From positions 2,858,458-2,922,457 of the forward strand of contig NC_015152.1 of assembly GCF_000190435.1 (NCBI RefSeq): DNA of 64,000 bases, in the 5' to 3' direction. Position numbers and translations under genes: made by a program. Origin of the DNA: Sphaerochaeta globosa str. Buddy. GTDB taxonomy: Bacteria; Spirochaetota; Spirochaetia; Sphaerochaetales; Sphaerochaetaceae. Under the pieces are notes generated by a model, which saw only the letters and a list, made by a program, of their open reading frames with translations, did not search any database and was not told where the DNA came from. Of this stretch, positions 26,294 through 34,149 are shown in pieces. Each line of letters opens with the position of its first letter. The first letter of the stretch is position 1.

Positions 26294-27358
26294 TCATACC
26301 AGACTCTCCTTTCCATCGGAAGTGAAGAGGTTCACACTCTTGTGGTCAAAGGAGACATACACCACGTCTCCTGCTTGCTTGATGGCCAAACCCTCCTTCA
26401 AGTATTCGTTGACTTGGATTACACGCTCACCACCCAATTCGACTTCGTAGTTGATGAAATCACCTAGGAAGGTGGCAAATTGTATTCTACCAGGGATGCC
26501 GCCGTTGTCGGTAATCGACAGACTCGCCTCTTCGGGGCGAACAGCCAATATTGCCTCTCCTGTGTGCTGTTTCTTAAGCTTTATCGCGAAGGTATGCCCA
26601 AGCAGTGAGACAGCGTTTCCGACTACTGTACACGGAATGAAGCTAGAGATGCCGATGAAGTTGGAGACAAAGGTATTCTGTGGACGGGTGTAGATTTCCA
26701 AGGGTTTGTCGATTTGTTGAACGGTACCTAAGTTCATGACAGCGATGCGGTCACTCATCGCCAAGGCTTCTTCCTGATCGTGAGTAACATAAACGGTGGT
26801 GATATTCAGATTCTGCTGAATTTTCTTGATGACCGAGCGCATCTCAATGCGCAATTTGGCATCAAGGTTGGAGAGCGGCTCGTCCATCAACAATACGTCA
26901 GGCTTTATCACAATGGCACGAGCAAGAGCGATGCGCTGCTGTTGCCCTCCGGAGAGCTGTGAGGGCTGACGATCCTTGTACTCGCTCATTTTCACCAAAC
27001 CCAAGACCTCTTCTACGTCCTTCTCGATATTCTCTTTTGTGTAGCCGCGGGCTTTCAGACCGTACGCTACGTTGTCAAAGACCGAGAGATGGGGGAAAAT
27101 GGCATAGTTCTGGAACACCATGCCTGCATTTCGTTTGTATGCGGGAATCGAGTTGATTACCGTTTCCCCAAAACGTATTGTACCAGCCTCTATGCTATTA
27201 AAACCTGCAATCATCCTGAGCAACGTCGTCTTGCCGCAACCCGATGGTCCGAGCAGGGTAAAGAACTCGCCTTTTTTAATAGCGATGCTGACTCTGTCTA
27301 TGGCAGTAAAGTCCCCATAGCGTTTGGTGACTTCTTCAATGAATAATGGCTGGCTCAT
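26294..27358 (-). CDS. ABC importer ATPase, FbpC/PotA-like
   Basis: A 354-residue ATP-binding subunit. Walker A GPSGCGKTT (about 37-45), Q-loop VFQNYAIFPHL, signature LSGGQQQRIALARA, Walker B VLLMDEPLSNLD and switch His in YVTHDQEEA are all present. A C-terminal TOBE-like domain (about 240-350) is typical of Fbp, Pot and Ugp systems. ATG 27358 has AAGGAG upstream; longer forms would pass through the hairpin at 27383. Its TGA overlaps the permease start. With the permease broken, this subunit may be idle. Confidence 0.9.
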   Translation of the reverse strand: MSQPLFIEEVTKRYGDFTAIDRVSIAIKKGEFFTLLGPSGCGKTTLLRMIAGFNSIEAGTIRFGETVINSIPAYKRNAGMVFQNYAIFPHLSVFDNVAYGLKARGYTKENIEKDVEEVLGLVKMSEYKDRQPSQLSGGQQQRIALARAIVIKPDVLLMDEPLSNLDAKLRIEMRSVIKKIQQNLNITTVYVTHDQEEALAMSDRIAVMNLGTVQQIDKPLEIYTRPQNTFVSNFIGISSFIPCTVVGNAVSLLGHTFAIKLKKQHTGEAILAVRPEEASLSITDNGGIPGRIQFATFLGDFINYEVELGGERVIQVNEYLKEGLAIKQAGDVVYVSFDHKSVNLFTSDGKESLV

Positions 27359-27382
27359 GATGTAAAGCTCCTTTAGAAAGTG

Positions 27383-27409
27383 TGCCAGGCTTCTGACTGA
27401 AGCCTGGCA
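27383..27409 (-). promoter_or_regulatory. Intercistronic hairpin after the binding-protein gene
   Basis: TGCCAGGCTTC, a 5-base loop and GAAGCCTGGCA form a perfect 11-bp stem between the binding-protein stop and the ATPase start. The size and place match the hairpin at 6601-6627. It likely stabilises the binding-protein message or partly terminates transcription. Confidence 0.7.
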
Positions 27410-27420
27410 AGAGATAGGCA

Positions 27421-28434
27421 TTAGCGACCTACAATCAAATTCTTCCACTGGTTCATGATGCGGTCCTTGTTCTGGCCGACCCAAACCGTGTCGTAAGGAA
27501 TATCGCCGAGTTTGTCGTTTGGAATCATGATGGAGGGCAACTCGATGTCGGTACGTACAGTACGACGATTGAGATTTCCCATTAGAACCTGGACATCCTT
27601 ACTAAGGATGAAGTCAACAAACTTTTGGGCGTTCTCTAGGTTCTTTGCACCCTTTACGATAGCAATAGGACTGGGAACCTTGGAAGAGCCTTCTACGGGA
27701 TAGACAACTTTAAGGTTTGCACCAGCTCTCTCATACTTGAGAGCGGCTTCCTCATAGGTGATTCCCACAGCATATTCACCGTCAGCAACGCCTTTGAAAG
27801 TGCCCGATGAAGAACCGAGCAACTTACCGTCAAGGTTGGTAACAAAGTTTTTCATGTAGGTCCAACCAACTTCATTGTCTCCTCCCATAGAGAGCAACTG
27901 GATGATAAGAGCCATGAAGGAAGAGCCTGAACGGGCCGGATCGGCATGAGCAATTCTTCCTTTGAATTTGGGATTAAGTAGGTCAGCCCAACCCTTGGGA
28001 GCATCGGCTTCAGCCACCAGCTTTGGATTATAGATTATTACCATCGGGTCGATGGTAGTACCATGCCAGCGATTACCCGGGTCTCGGGTAACGGGCAGAA
28101 CCTTGTCCATGTGCGCATGGGAATATGGCTCGAGGAGTTCAACAATAACTTGATAGGAGTCAGAACCACCACCCCAAAGTACGTCAGAGAGTGGGTTGTC
28201 TTTCTCAGCACGGATTCTGGAAACCAGTTCACCAGTTCCAGCACCAACAAGATTGACTTTTATGCCAGTTCTGTCCTGGAATTCCTTGATAATGGGGTCT
28301 GTCCAGTCAGCTGCGTGGGAATAGTAGAGAGTCAGCTCATTCGAAACAGGCTTTGCCTCAGGCTGTGCTGCAGAGAAGAGGCTGATCGTTGAGATCAGCA
28401 GAATTGCGGCGAGTAACACCAATGCTTTCTTCAT
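27421..28434 (-). CDS. Periplasmic binding protein of Fbp/Afu type
   Basis: A 337-residue protein with signal peptide MKKALVLLAAILLISTISLFSA. The mature part is a type II periplasmic binding fold of the Fe(III)/polyamine/sugar-phosphate group: LTLYYSHAADWTDPIIKEF at the start, DVLWGGGSDSY near 95, and GRIAHADPARSGSSFMAL near 170. The latter Ser/Arg-rich loop, with no tyrosine iron ligands evident, fits AfuA-like phosphate-ester binding better than iron. ATG 28434 follows AAGGAG. It heads the six-gene operon that ends with the two-component system. Confidence 0.85.
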   Translation of the reverse strand: MKKALVLLAAILLISTISLFSAAQPEAKPVSNELTLYYSHAADWTDPIIKEFQDRTGIKVNLVGAGTGELVSRIRAEKDNPLSDVLWGGGSDSYQVIVELLEPYSHAHMDKVLPVTRDPGNRWHGTTIDPMVIIYNPKLVAEADAPKGWADLLNPKFKGRIAHADPARSGSSFMALIIQLLSMGGDNEVGWTYMKNFVTNLDGKLLGSSSGTFKGVADGEYAVGITYEEAALKYERAGANLKVVYPVEGSSKVPSPIAIVKGAKNLENAQKFVDFILSKDVQVLMGNLNRRTVRTDIELPSIMIPNDKLGDIPYDTVWVGQNKDRIMNQWKNLIVGR

Positions 28435-28452
28435 AGTTTTCTCCTTTTGGAT

Positions 28453-28495
28453 CACACAAGGTAATCTAGTTCTATTCTAGAACTGGTTTTGTGTG
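28453..28495. promoter_or_regulatory. Nested palindrome upstream of the Afu-type operon
   Basis: CACACAA and TTGTGTG form outer arms, and AGTTCT and AGAACT inner arms, around a 5-base centre. It sits 19-61 bases before the binding-protein start, so it may be a 5' leader hairpin or an operator. No regulator is proved; the operon's own AraC-type protein is the obvious candidate. Confidence 0.4.
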
Positions 28496-28597
28496 CCCAC
28501 AAGGCGAGAATACGGCAATCATGTCGACAGATTCGAAATGTCAAACTTCTAGCATCCGGTTCACAAACAGGATATAAAGAACGTATCGGAGGCCGCT

Positions 28598-28948
28598 GTG
28601 TTCTACTACCTTGTCAAACTAACCCTCTCTGCATCCCTGATCGTTGCTGTCAGTGAGATTGCCAAACGAAGTTCTTTCGTTGGGGCACTCATCGCTTCGT
28701 TGCCGCTTACATCCTTGCTTGCCTTGATTTGGATGTACCTGGAAAAGACGGAAACACAGGCGATTGCCGATCTTTCCCGTTCGATTTTCTGGCTCGTACT
28801 GCCTTCTCTGGCATTCTTTTTGCTCTTCCCTGCCCTGCTTTCCAAAGGTCTGCATTTCTGGGCGAGCCTGGGCATATCGGTTTCAGCAACCATAGTCCTG
28901 TACGGCGCTCTTGTGTGGGTGTTGCGCTTGTTTCATGTAACGTTGTAG
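28598..28948 (+). CDS. DUF3147-family small membrane protein
   Basis: A 116-residue protein with four hydrophobic helices and the pattern SEIAKRSSFVGALIASLPLTSLLALIWMY-type near residues 19-48, as in DUF3147. Function is unknown. GTG 28598 is the start, with CGGAGG 5 bases upstream. It is monocistronic and convergent with the GGDEF-EAL gene, 8 bases from its stop. Confidence 0.75.
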   Translation: MFYYLVKLTLSASLIVAVSEIAKRSSFVGALIASLPLTSLLALIWMYLEKTETQAIADLSRSIFWLVLPSLAFFLLFPALLSKGLHFWASLGISVSATIVLYGALVWVLRLFHVTL

Positions 28949-28956
28949 CAGAGATC

Positions 28957-31347
28957 CTAGTTCCGGGGTGTCAGCATATTTTTCTGGATAATAGCCTCAA
29001 CCTCCAGGGGCTTGGAGAAGTAATAACCCTGCAGCTTGTCACAATCGTGTTCACTGAGATACTGCAGTTGCTCCTCGGTCTCCACGCCTTCAGCAAGGGC
29101 TTCAATTCCCAGATTCTTTGCTATCTGGATAATGCTCTTGATAAGGGCCATATCCTTCTCTGAGCCGGTGCTGATGCCCCGTACGAATTCAATATCGATT
29201 TTCAGCTGATCAATGGGATAGGTCTTCAGTCTACTGAAGGACGAGTGTCCGGTTCCAAAGTCGTCAATGGCTATTGAAAGACCAAGTTCTTTCAATTCAA
29301 TCAGGCGCTGCAGCAGAATCGGTTCGTCCAAGAAGTTGGCACTCTCGGTAATCTCTATTTGCACGCAAGAGACATCAACATCCGTGCGAACCAGTATTTC
29401 CTGGATTTTCTCTACAATACGGGAATCCTTTAGTTGTATCAGGGAGAGATTGACCGACATGGTCAGCCTTTCCGTAAACTGACTCGTAAAGGAAACAAGC
29501 TGATTGCAGGCTTCTTCAAGAACAAACAAACCGATGGGGCGGATGAGGCCGGTTTGCTCGGCGAGAGGAATGAAACTCAAGGGAGGAATCAGGCCGTACT
29601 CTGGGTTGTTCCAACGCACGAGGGCTTCAAACCCACAGACCTTGCGGGTTTTTGTGTCTACCTGGGGTTGGTACATAACATACAATTCGCCTTTATCAAG
29701 GGCCCTATAGAGGCTGTTTGTCAGTCGCAGCCTCTTTGTTGTCTGCTCCTTCATTTCCTCGTCGCAATATACTACCTGATTCTTTCCCTTCGCCTTGGCA
29801 GAGTACATGGCAATATCGGCATTCATGATCAGGGTTTCGGCGTCGTTGCCATCAGTCGGATACATCGAAACTCCGATGCTGGCGGGAAGAAAGTATTCCT
29901 CAGTTTCGATGACAATAGGATGCTTGAGCGCCTTCATGATCTGTCTGGTCACCTGCAGGATATCAGTTTCCTTTCGCCTTTTTATTTGCATAAGGAATTC
30001 ATCGCCGCCAAATCGGGCTATCACATCATCCTTGTCCAAGACTGATGCAAGCACATGGGCAATTTTCTTCAGTACCAAATCACCGGTGGCATGCCCGGCG
30101 GTGTCGTTGATGGATTTGAAGGAATCAAAATCGAGAAAGAGAAGTCCGATCAACTGCCCATTTTTTGATGACTGAGCAATCGCCAGATCAACTTGCTCAA
30201 TGAAATAGTCTCGATTGGGGAGATTGGTAAGTGAGTCATAAAAAGCCATGGTATAGAGCTTTTCCTGTGATTGCTCAAGTTCAACACGTTGGGAGTCCAT
30301 GTGGGAGATGTACCATTCAGAGCGTTGCTCATATTCCATGATGAGATAGACGAGCAACAACACTCCGATATAGGAGATAATGCCTGGAATGGGAGCCGCG
30401 GAGTTTGTTCTCAGGAGAAATAGCAAGGAGGAAACAAGATTTGCACCGTTTACCAGAAGCGCCGCAATAACGCCGGTTCTCTTTGCGCGTAGGACGAGAT
30501 AGATGGATATAAACATCTGCATCTGGGTGATGATACCCCTAAAGGTCGACTCTTGGAGGTTGAACAAGCCAAGCAGGCTTGCATCTACTGCCAACCGGAC
30601 CTGTACTACTGATAAGAGTACATACAGGGCTACTCCGATAAAGGTGATGGTATAACGAGAATTGGAGTCCAATCCTACAACCACGGGGTTTCTGCTTCGC
30701 AACGCTTGGGAAAAGAGAACTATAGGCACGACAAGAATGATCGGTCCAAGTTGAGGCAATTCAAAACCGAGTGCAGGCAGAAGCACGTCGGTTACTGAAC
30801 CGACAAGAAAGGCAATGACCAGCGAGTATAAAATCTGTTTTCTCTGTTTCTGTTCCCGCGTTGTTTTCCAGCTGAACAGGAGATAGACACTCGCAATCGT
30901 GTACCCAATATAGTAGGCATAGAAGATGTAATCCCAGAAGGTATCGACAGTAGAAAGAGCATACCCAAAGCGGGTGAATTTCAAGTCGTAGGTATAGAGG
31001 CCTAGGGGAAGTCCGAAGACCAGTATCATCAATACGGTGGGGATAAACAGCAGGTAATAGTTGCGATAGGGCCTGTTTGTGAGGCGAAGAATAAACAGAA
31101 GAAGAATTGCATAGAGGTTTCCCCATCCAAAGGCGGAGATGCGATACCCCCATTGTGCAATAGACTCCGAGGAAGCGATGGTGGACATGGTTAATCCAAG
31201 CGTCCAGAGAATGAGCGAGACTACCAAAGCAAAGAACGCTTGGTGAACAGCTGATTTTCGGTCATTCTGTACAACCAGAATTCCGCTTACCAGGGAGACA
31301 ATACATACGGTGATGAAAAGCATGGCAAACAACGATGTACTGAGCAA
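28957..31347 (-). CDS. Bifunctional GGDEF-EAL cyclic-di-GMP protein with 7TM sensor
   Basis: A 796-residue protein. The N-terminal 330 residues hold about eight membrane helices resembling the 7TM receptor region of histidine kinases. A coiled linker is followed by a diguanylate cyclase domain with the intact site ARFGGDEFLM near residue 450, then a phosphodiesterase domain with FEALVRWNNPEYG, IAIDDFGTGHSSF and IEALAEGVETEEQL. Both catalytic motifs are complete, so it may make or degrade c-di-GMP depending on its signal. It is the only clear c-di-GMP enzyme here, since the GGDEF at 54882-56870 is degenerate. Confidence 0.9.
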   Translation of the reverse strand: MLSTSLFAMLFITVCIVSLVSGILVVQNDRKSAVHQAFFALVVSLILWTLGLTMSTIASSESIAQWGYRISAFGWGNLYAILLLFILRLTNRPYRNYYLLFIPTVLMILVFGLPLGLYTYDLKFTRFGYALSTVDTFWDYIFYAYYIGYTIASVYLLFSWKTTREQKQRKQILYSLVIAFLVGSVTDVLLPALGFELPQLGPIILVVPIVLFSQALRSRNPVVVGLDSNSRYTITFIGVALYVLLSVVQVRLAVDASLLGLFNLQESTFRGIITQMQMFISIYLVLRAKRTGVIAALLVNGANLVSSLLFLLRTNSAAPIPGIISYIGVLLLVYLIMEYEQRSEWYISHMDSQRVELEQSQEKLYTMAFYDSLTNLPNRDYFIEQVDLAIAQSSKNGQLIGLLFLDFDSFKSINDTAGHATGDLVLKKIAHVLASVLDKDDVIARFGGDEFLMQIKRRKETDILQVTRQIMKALKHPIVIETEEYFLPASIGVSMYPTDGNDAETLIMNADIAMYSAKAKGKNQVVYCDEEMKEQTTKRLRLTNSLYRALDKGELYVMYQPQVDTKTRKVCGFEALVRWNNPEYGLIPPLSFIPLAEQTGLIRPIGLFVLEEACNQLVSFTSQFTERLTMSVNLSLIQLKDSRIVEKIQEILVRTDVDVSCVQIEITESANFLDEPILLQRLIELKELGLSIAIDDFGTGHSSFSRLKTYPIDQLKIDIEFVRGISTGSEKDMALIKSIIQIAKNLGIEALAEGVETEEQLQYLSEHDCDKLQGYYFSKPLEVEAIIQKNMLTPRN

Positions 31348-31474
31348 AGACTTTTCTCCCTTAGCCTACCGATACTTGCTATCGACTCCTTAATAGTAAT
31401 GTACATATGGGTGTGTTGCAATGGGGGAAGGATTTGTATCTTTTTATCATGTTTATATATATCCAACTTTCATC

Positions 31475-32896
31475 GGCCTTTCGCTGTTTATAGTGGGTAG
31501 CTCTACATGATTGGCTGCAGGGGAAGGGACAATTCTCCACAGACGAAGTAGATCATATTCATGAAGTTCCTCATGTTCCTGAAGCCTCTCGCACGGCTCT
31601 TGATGATGCTTATCTTCGAGTTGAACCCCTCCAGGATTGCATTGGTCCTCAGGGTCTGGAAGTAGTTGAGAATCTCCACCGCATTCCTGGTCAGGCACTG
31701 TGCAAACTTGCGGATTTCCATGACCGCCGAGTTGGCGAATCTGATGGCCAGCCGCTCAAAGTCAGACACCATGTCCTCGTCATAGGCCTTGTGGGTCTCA
31801 TAGAAATCCTGCAGCTCAAGACGGCAGCTGTAGGCCTGGACCGTATCCAGATATTCGACCTGGAGCAGTTGGCCGAGCCGCTCCCGCTGCCTGTCGGTGA
31901 GGTTGTCGGGGTTCTTCAGCCAGATGTACCGCGTCTCTTTCAGGTCCTTTGTCTTTGCGGCGTTCTTGCTGCGCATTTCCCGTTTCCTGGTATTGTCCAC
32001 CGCATCCGAACAATTCTTGACCACATGGAACTTGTCCACGGTGACGACGGCCTCGGGAAAGCTCTCCCCCAGGACGCTGCGGTAGCCGTGGATCATGTCG
32101 CTGGTGGCAACCTTCACCTGCCCGGGTTTTCCGTCCTTCTCCTTGAAACGCTCAAGAAAACGTTTCACGGCATCCTTGTCTTTTCCTTCCGTCACAAAGA
32201 GTACCCTCGCTTTCCCCGCCTGCCTGCGCCTTCCAGCCTCATCGGTGACGACATCGGGATGGGAGAGGAATACCGTGATGTAGTTGTGACCCTTGTGGCT
32301 GTACTCGTCCACCCCTATCGCACTGACATCCGAGAAGTCCTGGTCCTTGAGGGCCTCCCCCACATGGTAATCGATCAGGCGCCACAGCTTGGTGTCGTGC
32401 TCCCCGATCTCCCGGGCAACCGTCCTGACCGGCATATGCTTCACCAGGGTGAGTATCACCCCCTCCATCATCAAGGTGAAGCCGCTGCCGCTTCTTGCCC
32501 AGGGCACCGGGACGGTCCTCACCTTGCCGTCGGGCGTGATGATCCTGGGAACCCTCGCCGTGATGTAGCAGCGATACTGGAAGAAATTAAGATGCCTCCA
32601 GGTTCTCTCCCGTGTGTCGTGGACCTTGCAGCCCTGGTCGAAGCCTGGACACGGGAAACTCGACCCTTCCTCAAAATCGATCCGTATGTGGAGTTCCAAC
32701 AGCGTTGGCTGCTTCTCGGACGGAACCATCTCCAGTGAAGTGATGCGCCAAGGTTCCTCAAGGCCCAATCCGAGGCTGAAAAGTTTCTGAATATGCGGAT
32801 CGATCATCTGCTTTGCTCCTTGCTCTAAACATAGCAAATTACCCTCTATTCATGAATACCCAATTGAGTCTTACCCACCAGAAACAGCGAATAACC
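31475..32896 (-). mobile_element. Complete ISL3-family insertion sequence, 1422 bp
   Basis: Imperfect inverted repeats of 25 bp (31475-31499 and 32872-32896; 20 of 25 positions match, core CGCTGTTT) bound one transposase gene. The 8-bp direct repeat CTTTCATC flanks both sides (31467-31474 and 32897-32904), as expected for ISL3. The insertion lies 6 bases beyond the methyltransferase stop and does not break a gene. Confidence 0.9.
31503..32807 (-). CDS. ISL3-family transposase
   Basis: A 434-residue transposase. The N-terminal region (about 1-95) contains CPGFDQGC and YRCYITARVPRI, the zinc-binding part of ISL3 proteins. The core has IGVDEYSHKGHNYITV, TSDMIHGYRSVL and VDKFHVVKNCSDAVD, and the C-terminal part has NAILEGFNSKISIIKSRARGFRN with the last acidic residue. 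ATG 32807 follows AAGGAG. The gene is uninterrupted and could be active. Confidence 0.9.
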   Translation of the reverse strand: MIDPHIQKLFSLGLGLEEPWRITSLEMVPSEKQPTLLELHIRIDFEEGSSFPCPGFDQGCKVHDTRERTWRHLNFFQYRCYITARVPRIITPDGKVRTVPVPWARSGSGFTLMMEGVILTLVKHMPVRTVAREIGEHDTKLWRLIDYHVGEALKDQDFSDVSAIGVDEYSHKGHNYITVFLSHPDVVTDEAGRRRQAGKARVLFVTEGKDKDAVKRFLERFKEKDGKPGQVKVATSDMIHGYRSVLGESFPEAVVTVDKFHVVKNCSDAVDNTRKREMRSKNAAKTKDLKETRYIWLKNPDNLTDRQRERLGQLLQVEYLDTVQAYSCRLELQDFYETHKAYDEDMVSDFERLAIRFANSAVMEIRKFAQCLTRNAVEILNYFQTLRTNAILEGFNSKISIIKSRARGFRNMRNFMNMIYFVCGELSLPLQPIM

Positions 32897-32910
32897 CTTT
32901 CATCTTTGTA

Positions 32911-33486
32911 TTATTTCTTACGTAAAAGTAGATTCAACCACCTTTCATCTTCCCTTCCCACTCTCATATCCTGGGAGTTTTTAAGCTCAATAAGCTCAAA
33001 GAGGGAGAGCTCAGAAAGAAGAGATTTGAAGCCATCAGACGTAAAACAGGAAAAACTTCTTCCTTCTTGGGAGAAGTCAGCTTCACGGTCCTTGAAGGAA
33101 CAGTAAAGCAAGCCCTGCGGTTTAAGAGCCCGGTGCAGAAGGACAAACACAGAAGGTAACTCAGTATTGGGTACATGCAAGAGCGAAGCACAAGCCCAAA
33201 TACCATCGAAGGCTCCTTCATAGTCCATTTCTTGAAAGGAGAGCCGTCGAACATCCAAACCGGTGAGGTTTCGTGCATGCTCAACCATCGCAATACTATT
33301 GTCGAAGGCTTCAACCGAGTACCCTCTCTTCAGAAACTCAAGACTGTCACGCCCGCTCCCGCAGCCGGCATCCAAAATGGAGGAACCTTCTACAAGATAG
33401 GGAAGAAACATCGAGTATTGCATGCTCATATCCACCGAGACGGTAGTACTGATATAGCTATCAGCATGCTTGTCATAGTAGTCCAT
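32911..33486 (-). CDS. Class I SAM-dependent methyltransferase
   Basis: A 191-residue enzyme with the SAM-binding motif ILDAGCGSGRDSLEFLKRGY near 36-55, an acidic EAFDNS after the next strand and FDGIWACASLLHVP as motif IV/post-IV. Similar to small methyltransferases annotated as Tellurite-resistance TehB-like or UbiE-like; the acceptor is unknown. The ISL3 element sits just after its stop codon, which may remove its terminator. Confidence 0.8.
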   Translation of the reverse strand: MDYYDKHADSYISTTVSVDMSMQYSMFLPYLVEGSSILDAGCGSGRDSLEFLKRGYSVEAFDNSIAMVEHARNLTGLDVRRLSFQEMDYEGAFDGIWACASLLHVPNTELPSVFVLLHRALKPQGLLYCSFKDREADFSQEGRSFSCFTSDGFKSLLSELSLFELIELKNSQDMRVGREDERWLNLLLRKK

Positions 33487-33918
33487 CGCATAAGCCTCCG
33501 CCTTCTTTATTGTACTATGTAAGTAGTTCTATCAACAAGGAGGATCCTGGGGAAGATTAAAAAACGGCATGGTACAGATCAAAAGAGGGAGAACAAGGTC
33601 ATAAGGAAATATTCCTTGCAAATTTTTAATCGGCTTACTTAGGTACAGAACGCAATCAGGATAATTGCCGGATATTTCTACATTGAGAACCAATCTGCGT
33701 TAGTTTTCCCTTTATCTGCAAAGAAAGCAAGGTACAATGCTCATGATAGTATTTTTCAAGAAACTAGCGGGTGTCAACCAAAGCAATTATCAGTAGAGAA
33801 CTTACATAAAGCGTCGCTTCATTAGCACTGCACCATTGATTTTTAAATAAAGCAGAGTAGGAAAGGTAATAGCCCAAAAAAAACACCGTATTTGAACCAG
33901 TGATAGAATAACATCAGT
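33487..33918. other. Non-coding AT-rich stretch, probable CRISPR leader
   Basis: No credible gene was found. The stretch is A/T-rich, and its last 100 bases run up to the first CRISPR repeat with no other feature. Repeat decay at the opposite end of the array places the leader on this side. Part of it must also hold the promoter of the methyltransferase gene. Confidence 0.4.
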
Positions 33919-34068
33919 GTTTTCCCCGCTCACGCGGGGGTGTTTCGAAAAGATCGTGTTTCTGTTCCAAGTATTGGGAGTTTTCCCCGCTCACGCGGGG
34001 GTGTTTCTTATTGACTAGTACAATGGAGGGAAGTTAAAACGTTTTCCCCGCTCACGCGGGGGTGTTGT
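33919..34068 (+). CRISPR. Short type I-E-like CRISPR array, 3 repeats and 2 spacers
   Basis: Repeats of 28 bases lie at 33919-33946, 33980-34007 and 34041-34068, with core GTTTTCCCCGCTCACGCGGG. The first two are identical; the third differs at its last two bases. Both spacers are 33 bases, so the period is exactly 61. Length, hairpin core and the terminal GGTGTTTC handle fit type I-E. The decayed last repeat sets transcription left to right. No cas gene is present in the window, so the array is either orphan or served from elsewhere. Confidence 0.92.
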
Positions 34069-34098
34069 ATGCATGTTCATACCTGCTAAGTACAGAAA

Positions 34099-34126
34099 AG
34101 CCCGCCTCCCCAAAGGAAAGCGGGCT
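34099..34126 (-). terminator. Terminator of the transketolase gene
   Basis: On the minus strand AGCCCGC pairs with GCGGGCT around a 14-base A/G-rich loop and is followed by TTTTC. It lies 24 bases beyond the transketolase stop and separates that gene from the CRISPR array. Confidence 0.75.
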
Positions 34127-34149
34127 GAATAAACTAGAGAGAGTATTAC

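Larger units (their letters stand above)
23413..26297 (-). pseudogene. Fbp/Afu-type ABC permease gene interrupted by an IS element
   Basis: N-terminal codons run from 26297 to 25508 and the remaining codons from 24293 to 23413. Removing the IS and one copy of the 8-base duplication restores a single frame of 1671 bases (556 residues), with the join reading TLSVII-ILFSLSVLL inside a membrane helix. The intact form is a fused double permease of the FbpB kind with two sets of about six helices. As it stands, the first half ends in IS sequence after about 274 codons, and the second half could only restart at an IS-derived or internal codon. Its start overlaps the ATPase stop in ATGA. Transport is probably lost, unless both halves are made and assemble. 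Confidence 0.9.

Noticed and set aside
33487-34149. Possible cas genes or a toxin beside the CRISPR array
   Set aside because: No open frame of credible size or motif exists on either strand in this stretch. The nearest genes are a methyltransferase and transketolase.
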